From Prochlorococcus marinus bv. HNLC1 (GTDB lineage Bacteria; Cyanobacteriota; Cyanobacteriia; PCC-6307; Cyanobiaceae), in the NCBI GenBank assembly GCA_000218705.1, contig GL947594.1, positions 1,130,961-1,184,619 of the forward strand: a stretch of DNA of 53,659 bases. Reading direction: 5' to 3'. This document shows positions 8,369 to 18,112 of this stretch, one piece after another (positions within the stretch are counted from its first letter, which is position 1; each line of letters begins with the position of its first letter). The translations under genes and the position numbers were made by a program. The notes beneath the pieces are model-generated. The model saw only the letters and a program-made list of their open reading frames with translations, did not search any database and was not told the DNA's origin.

Positions 8369-11263
8369 TTAATGCAATACCTCTTTTAAATATTTGGCAG
8401 TATAACTTGTTGGATGCTTGGACACTTCCTCGGGAGTTCCTTGTGCAATTATTGCTCCACCTTTATCTCCCCCATCTGGTCCTAAATCAATTATCCAATC
8501 AGAGCAACGTATGACATCTAAATTATGCTCAATAACAATGACTGAATTACCTTTATCCACAAGTCTCTGAATAACATCCATTAATTTATGAACATCATAA
8601 AAACTTAGTCCTGTAGTTGGTTCATCAATCAAATAAAGTGTTTTACCAGTTGCTCGTTTAGATAATTCAGTAGCTAATTTAACTCTCTGAGCCTCTCCTC
8701 CAGATAACGTAGGTGCTGGTTGGCCTAACTTTACATAACCAAGACCTACATCAACCAATGTTGTCAGTCTTTCAGAAGCCTGAGGGATTGCTGAAAAAGC
8801 TTCTGCAGCTTGCTCAACAGTCATTTCCAAAACATCTGAAATAGTAAAACCTTTATATTTAACTTGAAGAGTCTCTCTATTAAACCTTGCACCTTTACAA
8901 ACATCGCACTGAACATATACATCAGGTAGAAAATTCATTTCAATAATATTTACACCTTGTCCACGACAAGCCTCACACCTCCCGCCTTTAACATTAAAAC
9001 TAAACTGACCTGCTTGATAACCTCTAGCCTTTGCCTCAACAGAAGCAGCAAATACTTGTCGAATAGGATCAAATGCGCCCGTATAAGTCGCTGGATTTGA
9101 TCGAGGTGTTCTGCCAATAGGCGACTGATCTATTACGATTACTTTATCTATTGCTTTTATTCCTTTAAGCTCCTTGAGACCTTTTGGAAATGGGACTTTT
9201 AAACCAAGTGAGTGACTTAAAGCTGGATGTAATAATTCATTAATTAAAGTACTTTTACCACTTCCACTAACTCCAGTTATTGAAACAAGTCTTCCTAAAG
9301 GAAATTCTACTGAAATATCTTTAAGATTATTTTTATTACAATTATTAAGAATTAAACTCTTTTTAACAGATGAGCGTCTCTCTTTTGGTGTTGGAATAGT
9401 TTTTCTTCCACTTAAATAAGCTCCTGTTAAAGAGTTTTTAGCTTTAACAACATCATCAAAAGAACCTTTTGCAACTATCTCTCCTCCATAAACACCTGCT
9501 CCTGGACCAATATCTACAATATAGTCAGCAGCTCTCATTGTATCTTCATCATGTTCGACAACTACTAATGTATTTCCTAAGTCTCTAAGTTTCTTTAAAG
9601 TTTCTAATAACCTATCATTATCTCTTTGATGAAGACCAATACTTGGTTCATCAAGAACATACAAAACACCAGTTAATCCTGCACCTATTTGAGTTGCTAA
9701 CCTTATTCTCTGAGCTTCACCACCAGAGAGAGTCATAGCCGGTCTATCAAGAGTTAAATAATCTAAACCAACATCTATCAAAAACTTTAATCTTAATCTT
9801 ATTTCCTTAAGGACTAACTCTCCTATCTGTTTTTGTCTCTCTGATAAAATTACTTCCTTGTCATCACTTAATCCCATAATTTTTTCAACATGTTTTAATG
9901 TATCAAAAACACTTATTGAAGTTAAATCAGTAATGGCATAAGGTCCAATTTTGACTGCTAATGCTTCAGGTCGTAATCTTTTACCAGCACAAGTTTTACA
10001 AGGTACTAATTCTAAATATTTTTCTAACTTTTGTTTAAGTGATTCACCATTAGTTTCATTTAACTGACGTTCTAAAATATTTAAAATCCCTTCGAATGGT
10101 CTTTCAAAACCTGAAGAAGTATTAAATCTACTATCAGCCTGAATAAGTATTGGTTTATCAGAACCAAGCAATAAAACTTTTTGTTGAAGCTCAGTTAGCT
10201 TATTCCAAGGAGTTTTTAATTCAAAACCATAAGCTTGACCAACTGAATACAATAATGAAAAATAATAAGTATTATCTTTCTCACTCCAAGGAGCAACTGC
10301 TGCGTAAACAGGCAAAGAAGGTTCTGGGATAACTCTTTCAAAAGTAAATTTTTTCAAAAACCCAATACCATGACAATCTTGACAAGCTCCATAAGGACTA
10401 TTAAAAGAAAATAACCTAGGAGATAATTCTTCAACTATTGAGCCATGTTCAGGACATGCAAAATTTTCTGAATATAATCTTTCTCTTGTTAATTCAGGAG
10501 GTAATTGTTCTCCTTTTTTTGGAACAACCTCAATAATAGATAAACCATCTCCACGCTTCAAGGAAGTTCTTAATGAGTCATTCAACCTTTCTTGAATACC
10601 CTCCCTTGCAATGAGTCTATCAACAACAACTTCTATATTATGTATATGATTTTTATCTAATTCGATACTATCTGACAATTCTCTTACTTCCCCATTAATT
10701 CTTACTCTCGCAAAACCTTCAGAAGCTAAACCAGCAATTAATTTTGAATGAGTTCCCTTTTTTCCACGAACGACAGGTGATAATATCTGATATCTAGTTC
10801 CTTCTGGTAAAAGAAGAATTTGATCAACCATTTCATCAATTGTCTGAGGGCTGATTTTTCTATTACAATGATGACAATGAGGCTCACCTGCTCTTCCAAA
10901 TAAAAGTCTTAAATAATCCTGTATTTCAGTAACAGTTCCTACAGTAGATCGAGGGTTATGACTAGTGGACTTTTGATCAATAGATATTGCAGGAGAAAGA
11001 CCTTCAATATTATCAACATCAGGTTTATCAACTTGTCCTAAAAACTGCCTCGCATAAGCAGAAAGACTTTCTACATATCTCCTTTGACCTTCGGCAAATA
11101 TTGTATCGAAAGCTAATGAACTTTTACCACTACCACTTACACCAGTAAAAACAATGAACTTATTTCTAGGTAGAGATAGATCTAAATTTTTTAAATTATG
11201 TTGTCTTGCTCCTCTAATAGTAATTAAGTTTTCTTCTGCTAAGTTATTATTTTTACGTACCAT
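8369..11263 (-). CDS. uvrA: Excinuclease ABC subunit A
   Basis: Damage-recognition ATPase of nucleotide excision repair; loads UvrB at lesions. 964 aa, normal length. Two ABC modules: Walker A GVSGSGKSSLAFD at about residues 40-52 with signature TLSGGEAQRIRLA, and GVSGSGKSTLINE with signature TLSGGEAQRVKLA in the second half, each followed by a Walker B (LYVLDEPSIGLH, LYLIDEPTTGLS). Zinc modules are seen at CHHCNRK, CPEHG...CQDCHG, CKTC and CEACRGQG...CDVCKG. This is the longest intact gene in the window despite the many indels elsewhere. Confidence 0.98.
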   Translation of the reverse strand: MVRKNNNLAEENLITIRGARQHNLKNLDLSLPRNKFIVFTGVSGSGKSSLAFDTIFAEGQRRYVESLSAYARQFLGQVDKPDVDNIEGLSPAISIDQKSTSHNPRSTVGTVTEIQDYLRLLFGRAGEPHCHHCNRKISPQTIDEMVDQILLLPEGTRYQILSPVVRGKKGTHSKLIAGLASEGFARVRINGEVRELSDSIELDKNHIHNIEVVVDRLIAREGIQERLNDSLRTSLKRGDGLSIIEVVPKKGEQLPPELTRERLYSENFACPEHGSIVEELSPRLFSFNSPYGACQDCHGIGFLKKFTFERVIPEPSLPVYAAVAPWSEKDNTYYFSLLYSVGQAYGFELKTPWNKLTELQQKVLLLGSDKPILIQADSRFNTSSGFERPFEGILNILERQLNETNGESLKQKLEKYLELVPCKTCAGKRLRPEALAVKIGPYAITDLTSISVFDTLKHVEKIMGLSDDKEVILSERQKQIGELVLKEIRLRLKFLIDVGLDYLTLDRPAMTLSGGEAQRIRLATQIGAGLTGVLYVLDEPSIGLHQRDNDRLLETLKKLRDLGNTLVVVEHDEDTMRAADYIVDIGPGAGVYGGEIVAKGSFDDVVKAKNSLTGAYLSGRKTIPTPKERRSSVKKSLILNNCNKNNLKDISVEFPLGRLVSITGVSGSGKSTLINELLHPALSHSLGLKVPFPKGLKELKGIKAIDKVIVIDQSPIGRTPRSNPATYTGAFDPIRQVFAASVEAKARGYQAGQFSFNVKGGRCEACRGQGVNIIEMNFLPDVYVQCDVCKGARFNRETLQVKYKGFTISDVLEMTVEQAAEAFSAIPQASERLTTLVDVGLGYVKLGQPAPTLSGGEAQRVKLATELSKRATGKTLYLIDEPTTGLSFYDVHKLMDVIQRLVDKGNSVIVIEHNLDVIRCSDWIIDLGPDGGDKGGAIIAQGTPEEVSKHPTSYTAKYLKEVLH

Positions 11264-11315
11264 TTAAACCTATATTAATATTAATTAGTTATTTATTATA
11301 GTAAAAATTTTTATA

Positions 11316-12992
11316 TTAAGCGGCTGCTTTATTTAATAATGTTAAAGCATAATTACTTGCTTCCTTAAAACCTCCACCTATTAACTCTGCTAATTCATTC
11401 TGCTTATCTTTTATGGTTATAAGCTTTTTCAAAGAAGTTGAAGTATAACCATTACTTATAGTTTTCTGTACTTTATAATGAACATCTGCAGAAGATGCCA
11501 AAAGAGGATGATGAGTAATACAAAGAATTTGCTGATTAAAAGCAATCTTTTTAATTAAATTAATTGTAGACAAAAGAGATTTACCGCTAAGCCCATTGTC
11601 AATTTCATCAAAAAATATTGTATTTGCAAATTTTGATAAATTAAATTTTAAAGCCAATAAAAATCTTGACATTTCACCTCCAGAAATAACACTTGAAATT
11701 GGAGCTAATTTTTGATCAGGATTTGCAGAAAATAAAAATTGTATAAAATCTGAACCATGAGATGAAGGTTCAATTTTTTTTATTTTAATAGCAAAATTAG
11801 CATTACTCAATCCTAATTCTTTTAAAGTAATAGAAACTAATTCTTCTAACCTAGCAGCAACTTTCTTCCTTTCAAAAGATTGTTCGTTTAATAATTTTTG
11901 AAACTTATTATTTAAATAACTAAGTTCATTTTTTAAAGATCTATTTCTTCATTACTACGATCAAAAGAAGGTAATTTTCTTAATTCATCTCTTTTACGAA
12001 TAAGTGATGACAATTCAAGAGAAAAAGTTTTTTCAAGATTTTGCAATTTAAATAATCTAGCCTGTACTTCTTCTAAATTATCTTCTTCGTTTTCAATTGA
12101 TTCAAGATAGGTTGTTATCGAGAAAGCAACTTCCTCAATTTGAATTTGAGCATTTATTAATTTATCAGATAAATTTTGAATTGATTGATCATACTTTGTA
12201 AGCCTATTTAAGTTTTTAATAGATTCAGATATAAAACTATTTGCACAATTATTATCATTTCTAAAATCACATAAAAAGGATGAAATCAGATTTAACTTAT
12301 TTTTAAGTTCATAATTATTCGCTAACTTTAGTTGTTTTGTCTTTAATAAAATTATTTCATCCTCATTAATAAGATTTGATTCTTCAAGTATTTGTAAGAT
12401 TTTTGTATTTGCAAAATAATTCTCTTTATTTTTTTGTATTATCTGACTTATTCTCTATATTTTCTCTTAAATCATTTAATTGTTTATAAGTTTCCTGAAT
12501 ATTAAATTTTAAATCTCTTAATTTTTTAGAACCAGTCTCATCTAAAATATTTCTTAAATACGCTTGAGAATTAAATAAAAAAGTATCATTTTGCCCAGCA
12601 AAATCTATTAATAAAGATCCTAACTCTGATAAAAATTTTTTTTTAACAGCCTTATTATTTAAAGTAAATTTTGAAACTACTTTAGAATCTTTTATAAAAG
12701 AATTTCTGGAAATTATTAATTTATTATTTGGGATAAATTGATTATTATCTAAAAGAAAATTTCTAACAAAAGGTGTAATTTCAAATACTGCCTGAATTAA
12801 ACATTCATTTTTTCCTGGACGAATTAAATGATTAAGCGGTATATTAGTTCCACCAAACAAAGAATTTAAAGAATCTAAAATTAAAGATTTGCCTGACCCC
12901 GATTCTCCAGTAAAAACATTCAAACCTTTTTTGAAATTAATTTCTATAATTTCTATTAAGGCTAAATTTTGTAATTTTAATTTTTTTAACAC
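11316..12992 (-). CDS. recN: DNA repair protein RecN (SMC-like ATPase), frame-disrupted twice
   Basis: RecN tethers DNA ends in double-strand-break repair. The N-terminal part (12426-12992) has Walker A GESGSGKSLILDSL and the C-terminal part (11316-11810) has the signature SVISGGEMSRFLLALK and Walker B TIFFDEIDNGLSG. Between them, 11943-12430 reads open in a third frame as a Lys/Glu/Leu-rich coiled coil ending SFDRSNEEI, so the protein is complete at about 558 residues if two single-base deletions are corrected: an A7 run (minus strand) at 12429-12435 that should be A8, and a missing A at about 11941-11946. It runs divergently from the ABC1 kinase gene. Confidence 0.93.
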
Positions 12993-13063
12993 AGTGATTT
13001 ATCTCTTAAACAAAAAAATAACCTCTTTTCTAACAATTTAAAAGGTATTTAAAATATAAAGTT

Positions 13064-14920
13064 ATGAAAGAAGATTTTAAAGATTTTATTGAAGCATCAG
13101 GTTTACTTGAGTACGATCCTGATACGATCTCTAAAATTTATCGTAAAAATCCAAAAAGATTATTTAAAAGGCTTTGGCAAACTTTAATTCCCATATTTGC
13201 ATATATTATTTCTGTTGGTTTAGATAAGATTACAGGTAAATTAAAAAATGAGTCTCAAGCAAGATATAGAGCTAAACAACTTACAAATTTACTAGTTGAA
13301 TTAGGCCCAGCTTTTGTCAAAGCTGGACAAGCATTATCAACTAGACCAGATATAATTCCAGTTGTTTTATTAGAGGAATTATCACAATTACAAGATCAAC
13401 TTCCAGGTTTTAGTGGTGATAAAGCTATGGAACTGATTGAAAAAGATTTAGACAAAAATATCAAAGATATTTTTTTAAAAATAGATAAAGAACCTATCTC
13501 TGCTGCATCATTAGGACAAGTTCATAAAGCTATCCTAAAAAATGGAGAAGTTGTAGCAGTTAAAGTTCAGAGACCAGGACTAAGAGAACAAATTACTTTA
13601 GATTTATATATTGTAAGAAATATTGCTATTTGGCTTAAAAATAATATCGGACTTATTAGAAGTGATCTTGTTGCTTTAATAGATGAACTTGGTAAAAGAG
13701 TATTTGAAGAAATGGATTATATAAATGAAGCAGAAAATGCAGAAAAATTTAGAGATATGCACCAAAAGAATATTAAAATAGCTGTTCCAAAAATTTATAA
13801 CGAACTAACATCCAGAAGAGTATTAACTATGGAATGGATAGAAGGAACTAAATTAACAAATCTCGATGATGTTAAAAAACTTGGCATTGACCCAGATGAA
13901 ATGATTGATATTGGAGTTCAGTGTAGCTTAGAACAGCTTTTAGAACATGGCTTTTTTCATGCAGATCCTCATCCTGGGAATTTATTAGCATTGGAAGACG
14001 GAAGATTATGTTATTTAGATTTTGGAATGATGAGTGAAGTCTCAAGAGATTCTCGATCTGGATTAATTCAAGCAGTTGTTCATTTAGTAAATAAAAATTT
14101 TGACAAACTATCTCATGATTTTGTCAAACTAGGTTTTCTCTCTAGTGAAGTTAATTTAGAACCAATCGTACCAGCTTTTCAAGATGTTTTTGTAAATGCT
14201 ATTGAATTAGGTGTTTCAAAAATGGATTTTAAAAGTGTTACTGATGATATGTCTGGAGTAATGTATAAATTTCCTTTTAAATTACCTCCATACTATGCTC
14301 TTATAATCAGATCACTAATAACACTAGAAGGAATAGCATTAAGTGTTGATCCAAATTTTAAGATCTTAGGTGCTGCCTACCCATATTTTGCTAGAAGGTT
14401 AATGGAAGATCCAGATCCTCAACTAAGAGAAAGTTTAAAAGAAATGCTTTTCGATAATAAACAATTTAAATGGGATAGACTTGAAGATTTATTATCTAAT
14501 GCTGCAAAACAAACTGATCTAGATTTAGAAAAATTACTTGATGAAGTTATAAATCTACTATTTTCTCAAAAAGGAGGATTTTTGAGAGATGAATTAGTTA
14601 ATGGACTAACAAATCAAATTGATAAAATCAATTGGAAAGTTATTAAAAACATTAATTATTATTTACCAAAATCATTAAAAATCAATATTATTCAAAATCA
14701 AAATACAATGAATGATGTTATTTTTTCTATTGAACCATTCACTAAATTTTTAAATGTATTACAAAAAGTACCAGGATATTCAATAGAAATTTTTCTTAAA
14801 AGAATTCCTAGACTAATTAATGAACCATATGCAAAAGAAATGAGTTTTAAAATAGCTCAAAAAGTTACAGAAAAAAGTGTTGTTAGATTGGTAAAGCTTG
14901 CAGCAGGAACAAGTATTTAA
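13064..14920 (+). CDS. ABC1/UbiB (AarF) family atypical kinase
   Basis: 618 aa. Kinase-like motifs of the family: KAGQALSTRPDIIP with the KxGQ motif, PISAASLGQVHKA (A-rich loop), VAVKVQRPG with the ATP-site lysine, FFHADPHPGNLLA (catalytic loop) and LDFGMM (metal-binding DFG equivalent). The C-terminal 200 residues are helical and partly amphipathic. In cyanobacteria and plastids these proteins act in prenylquinone (plastoquinone, tocopherol) metabolism and stress responses; which quinone step applies here cannot be told. It is followed closely by the DUF1400 gene and thrC on the same strand. Confidence 0.92.
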   Translation: MKEDFKDFIEASGLLEYDPDTISKIYRKNPKRLFKRLWQTLIPIFAYIISVGLDKITGKLKNESQARYRAKQLTNLLVELGPAFVKAGQALSTRPDIIPVVLLEELSQLQDQLPGFSGDKAMELIEKDLDKNIKDIFLKIDKEPISAASLGQVHKAILKNGEVVAVKVQRPGLREQITLDLYIVRNIAIWLKNNIGLIRSDLVALIDELGKRVFEEMDYINEAENAEKFRDMHQKNIKIAVPKIYNELTSRRVLTMEWIEGTKLTNLDDVKKLGIDPDEMIDIGVQCSLEQLLEHGFFHADPHPGNLLALEDGRLCYLDFGMMSEVSRDSRSGLIQAVVHLVNKNFDKLSHDFVKLGFLSSEVNLEPIVPAFQDVFVNAIELGVSKMDFKSVTDDMSGVMYKFPFKLPPYYALIIRSLITLEGIALSVDPNFKILGAAYPYFARRLMEDPDPQLRESLKEMLFDNKQFKWDRLEDLLSNAAKQTDLDLEKLLDEVINLLFSQKGGFLRDELVNGLTNQIDKINWKVIKNINYYLPKSLKINIIQNQNTMNDVIFSIEPFTKFLNVLQKVPGYSIEIFLKRIPRLINEPYAKEMSFKIAQKVTEKSVVRLVKLAAGTSI

Positions 14921-14921
14921 A

Positions 14922-15493
14922 ATGAATCTCACAAAAGATTAATTTATAAATTATCTTTATGTTTTATTTTAATAAATCCATTCCTTTTGATAAATAAAGT
15001 TCAAAGTGCAGATCAAATAAAAATAACATATAGTATTTTTTCTAGAACAATAAGCATTAAATCACTAAAAAGATATTCTTTAACCGGTAAAGCTGAAAAA
15101 AATTTAGAAAGACTTTTAAGAACTACAAATGCTTCGAATGAAGATATTCTTAATATTTTAAATAAAAATTATGATATTCCCCTTCCTATTGCAAGTAAGC
15201 TTCTTTATTCTGAAATAGGAAGTGTTGTTTTATCAAGGTTATCAAAAATCATACATCCTCCAAATGCAAGAGATGAAATAACTGGAAAATTAGCATTACG
15301 ATCTAGCGTTATTAAAGGTATTGATATGGGAGAAGGAAAAATTAATATTATAAGATTTTTTGAAAGTTACCCTACTAAAACTGTAATTTTAAATGTAAGA
15401 GCATTAAGTAAAATCTTAAATAAAGTAGAATCAATAAATGAACTATTAAAATTTTTCACTGATTCTCCTCTTAACAAAATCAAAGACAGTTAA
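14922..15493 (+). CDS. Exported DUF1400-type protein, start hidden by a frameshift
   Basis: The readable frame has no ATG and would have to use TTG at 14987, inside a hydrophobic stretch. Placing one extra A in the A4 run at 14933-14936 joins the ATG at 14922 to this frame and gives a classical signal peptide: MNLTKR, then a hydrophobic core (SLCFILINPFLL), then a VQSADQ cleavage site. The mature part (ITYSIFSRTISIKSLKRYSLTGK...) fits DUF1400, the N-terminal domain of cyanobacterial alpha/beta hydrolase-like proteins; the hydrolase domain itself is absent. Likely a periplasmic or lumenal protein of about 190 aa. It ends 9 nt before thrC. Confidence 0.75.
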
Positions 15494-15502
15494 TTCTTTA
15501 TT

Positions 15503-16603
15503 ATGATATTAAATTCAATTAAACAAAAATTACTTCCTAAATATAAAAAAAGAAATTGGCCAGGTCTTATTAATGCCTACAAGAGTTATCTACCAGTATC
15601 AAATAAAACTCCTATTATTACTTTAAAAGAAGGTAATACACCTTTAATTTTCAGTGAAAACCTTAGCAATTTAATAGGAAACAATACAAAAGTTTATCTC
15701 AAATATGATGGTTTAAATCCTACAGGATCATTCAAAGATAGAGGAATGACAATGGCTATCAGCAAAGCCAAAGAAGAAGGATGCGAAGCTGTTATTTGTG
15801 CTAGCACAGGCAATACTTCTGCCTCTGCAGCAGCTTATGCTTCTAGAGGCGGTTTAAAATCATTTGTATTAATACCTGATGGATATGTCGCACAAGGTAA
15901 ACTTGCGCAGGCTTTAATGTATGGTGCTGAAGTCTTATCAATCAAAGGAAATTTTGATGATGCATTAGAAATTGTACAAAAACTTTCAAAAGAATATCCA
16001 ATAACTCTTGTAAATTCTGTTAATCCTTATAGAATTGAAGGCCAAAAAACTGCTGCTTTTGAAATAATGGATGACTTAAAAACATCACCTGATTGGTTAT
16101 GTATCCCTATGGGAAATGCTGGTAACATCACTGCATACTGGAAAGGTTTTAACGAATATTATAAAAAAAATAAAAAATACAAGTTACCAAAAATGATGGG
16201 ATTTCAATCTTCAGGATCTGCTCCATTAGTAGATAATATAATAGTAAAAAACCCTGAAACAATTGCAACTGCAATAAGAATAGGAAATCCAGTCAATAGA
16301 GAAAAAGCAAAAATTGTAAAAAAAGAAAGTAAAGGTGATTTTCAATCAGTAACAGATAATGAAATTATTGATGCCTATAAAATACTTGCAAAAGAAGGTA
16401 TATTTTGCGAACCTGCAAGTGCAGCGTCAGTAGCAGGATTAATTAAAAATAAAAATAGAATTAAGAAAGACTCTTTGATTGTTTGCGTACTTACAGGTAA
16501 TGGATTAAAAGATCCGGAATGCGCTATTAAAAATAATGATGCAATTTTTCAAAAAAATATTGAACCATCTTTAAAGAATATTTCAAAAATTCTTGGTTAT
16601 TAA
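15503..16603 (+). CDS. thrC: Threonine synthase
   Basis: PLP enzyme converting O-phosphohomoserine to threonine. 366 aa. The PLP lysine is in NPTGSFKDRGM (about residue 73), the phosphate-binding loop near MGNAGNITAYW, and CASTGNTSASAAAYAS is the fold-type II asparagine loop. FVLIPDGYVAQGKLAQA is typical of the short bacterial ThrC. Intact, and the last gene before the origin candidate. Confidence 0.96.
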   Translation: MILNSIKQKLLPKYKKRNWPGLINAYKSYLPVSNKTPIITLKEGNTPLIFSENLSNLIGNNTKVYLKYDGLNPTGSFKDRGMTMAISKAKEEGCEAVICASTGNTSASAAAYASRGGLKSFVLIPDGYVAQGKLAQALMYGAEVLSIKGNFDDALEIVQKLSKEYPITLVNSVNPYRIEGQKTAAFEIMDDLKTSPDWLCIPMGNAGNITAYWKGFNEYYKKNKKYKLPKMMGFQSSGSAPLVDNIIVKNPETIATAIRIGNPVNREKAKIVKKESKGDFQSVTDNEIIDAYKILAKEGIFCEPASAASVAGLIKNKNRIKKDSLIVCVLTGNGLKDPECAIKNNDAIFQKNIEPSLKNISKILGY

Positions 16604-16655
16604 AGTAGACAAATAAAAAAGTGGTTGTGGAGAAAAAGAACTTATTATTTAAAAG

Positions 16656-16664
16656 TGTGGAAAA
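16656..16664 (-). promoter_or_regulatory. DnaA box, consensus match
   Basis: TGTGGAAAA on the plus strand is TTTTCCACA on the minus strand, an exact match to the cyanobacterial-type DnaA box. Best member of the left-hand group in the origin candidate. Confidence 0.6.
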
Positions 16665-16798
16665 ACTCTTAATAAGAATCAATAATGTGTAAAAATTTTT
16701 ATATAAAAATTAATCTATAAGTTTTATTCTCAAATTACAAATTTTTTTCACAACAATATATTTCTCAAGAATTTAATAATAAGAAGTCTTTATTATAA

Positions 16799-16816
16799 TT
16801 ATCCACAGTTTCCACA
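16799..16816 (+). promoter_or_regulatory. Two abutting DnaA boxes
   Basis: TTATCCACA (exact E. coli-type R box) is followed without a gap by GTTTCCACA (one mismatch to TTTTCCACA). Head-to-tail DnaA boxes favour cooperative DnaA filament growth. They lie 132 nt upstream of dnaN. Confidence 0.6.
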
Positions 16817-16947
16817 CTTACTACTACTACTAAATATATATATTTAATAATTAATTTTAGAATATTATTGAATAATTAAAAAAAAATAAGAGATGGAATT
16901 CCTTTCAAAGTAGAACTAATATATATTTATTAAATAAAAATTTTCAG

Positions 16948-18111
16948 ATGGAGATAGTTTGTCAACAAAGTGACTTAAACATTGCTATTCAATTAGTTAA
17001 TAAAGCTGTCGCTTCAAGACCTACTCACCCTATATTATCTAATATTTTATTTACAGCTGATGAGGTTACAAATAAAATTAGCTTGACAGGATTTGATTTG
17101 AATTTAGGAATTCAAACTTCTTTTGATGCTAATGTAGATAAAAGTGGTGCTATTACAATTCCTTCAAAAATTTTATCAGAAATAGTTTCTAAACTTCCCA
17201 ATGAATCTCCTGTAACTTTAAAAGTTGAAGAAGATACAGAAAATATTTTACTAAAAAGTGATAGAGGATCTTTTAATTTGAAAGGGATAGCCTCTGATGA
17301 TTATCCTAAGTTACCATTTGTTGAAAGTGGAACTTCTTTAGATATAAATCCTGCTGGTTTCTTACAAGCTTTAAAATTGACAATGTTTTCTAGTAGTAAT
17401 GATGAATCAAAACAGCTACTTACTGGTGTAAATTTTAAATTCAAGGATCAATCTCTTGAATCAGCAGCTACAGATGGACATAGGTTAGCTGTTGTTTTAA
17501 CTTCTGAAGGAGAAAATTTTTCTAAATTAGAAATGATTAATAATTTAAATACTGGTGATGATTATTTATCTGTCACAATACCTACTAGATCACTGAGAGA
17601 AATAGAAAAACTTGTTAATACAAAATTAAAAGAAGATACTATTAAATTGTTTTATGATAAAGGACAAGTTGTTTTTATCTCATCTAACCAAATAATTACA
17701 ACGAGAACATTAGAAGGAAATTATCCTAATTATTCACAACTTATTCCTGATAACTTTTCAAAAGTATTTAAATTTGAGAGAAATTTAATAATTAACTCTT
17801 TGGAGCGTATTGCTGTTTTAGCTGATCAACAAAGTAGTGTCGTTAAAATAAATATAAATGATGATAATTTTGCTTCAATAAGTGCTGATGCTCAAGATAT
17901 TGGAAATGCGAAAGAATTATTACCTGTTTCTTTTAATTGTGATCAAATAGATATAGCTTTTAATGTGAGATATTTATTAGAGGGATTGCGAGTTATTTCT
18001 TCAGAAAATATTTTATTGAAATGTAATTTACCTACTACACCAGCAGTTTTAGTGCCAGATGATGATAGCTCTTTTACTTATTTAGTTATGCCTGTTCAAG
18101 TTCGATCATAA
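16948..18111 (+). CDS. dnaN: DNA polymerase III beta sliding clamp
   Basis: 387 aa, three clamp domains. N-terminal MEIVCQQSDLNIAIQLVNKAV...RPTHPILSNIL; the middle domain has TDGHRLAVV, the conserved clamp motif; the C-terminus ends FTYLVMPVQVRS, the classical end of the clamp with the hydrophobic client pocket. It is the processivity ring for the replicase. First gene after the origin candidate; the stop is separated by one base from the GTG start of the next gene, so the two are probably one transcript with purL and purF. Confidence 0.98.
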   Translation: MEIVCQQSDLNIAIQLVNKAVASRPTHPILSNILFTADEVTNKISLTGFDLNLGIQTSFDANVDKSGAITIPSKILSEIVSKLPNESPVTLKVEEDTENILLKSDRGSFNLKGIASDDYPKLPFVESGTSLDINPAGFLQALKLTMFSSSNDESKQLLTGVNFKFKDQSLESAATDGHRLAVVLTSEGENFSKLEMINNLNTGDDYLSVTIPTRSLREIEKLVNTKLKEDTIKLFYDKGQVVFISSNQIITTRTLEGNYPNYSQLIPDNFSKVFKFERNLIINSLERIAVLADQQSSVVKININDDNFASISADAQDIGNAKELLPVSFNCDQIDIAFNVRYLLEGLRVISSENILLKCNLPTTPAVLVPDDDSSFTYLVMPVQVRS

Positions 18112-18112
18112 G

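Larger units (their letters stand above)
16604..16947. other. Candidate chromosomal replication origin (oriC) beside dnaN
   Basis: A 344-nt gene-free, A/T-rich gap. On the left, three sites read TGTGG-type (minus-oriented DnaA boxes): TGTGGAGAA 16626-16634, TGTGGAAAA 16656-16664 (exact to the TTTTCCACA consensus), TGTGTAAAA 16686-16694. On the right, three read in the plus orientation: TTTTTCACA 16744-16752, TTATCCACA 16799-16807 (exact E. coli-type box) and directly abutting GTTTCCACA 16808-16816. The two groups face each other across an A/T-only stretch. In Synechococcus elongatus the origin is placed beside dnaN, and Prochlorococcus gene numbering begins here. dnaA itself is not in the window. 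Confidence 0.7.

Noticed and set aside
11811..12425. Non-coding gap between two unrelated ORFs
   Set aside because: It reads as the coiled-coil part of RecN in a third frame.
11316..12992. Programmed frameshifting in recN
   Set aside because: No slippery heptamer plus pseudoknot and the same kind of break occurs in 12 other genes, so error is simpler.
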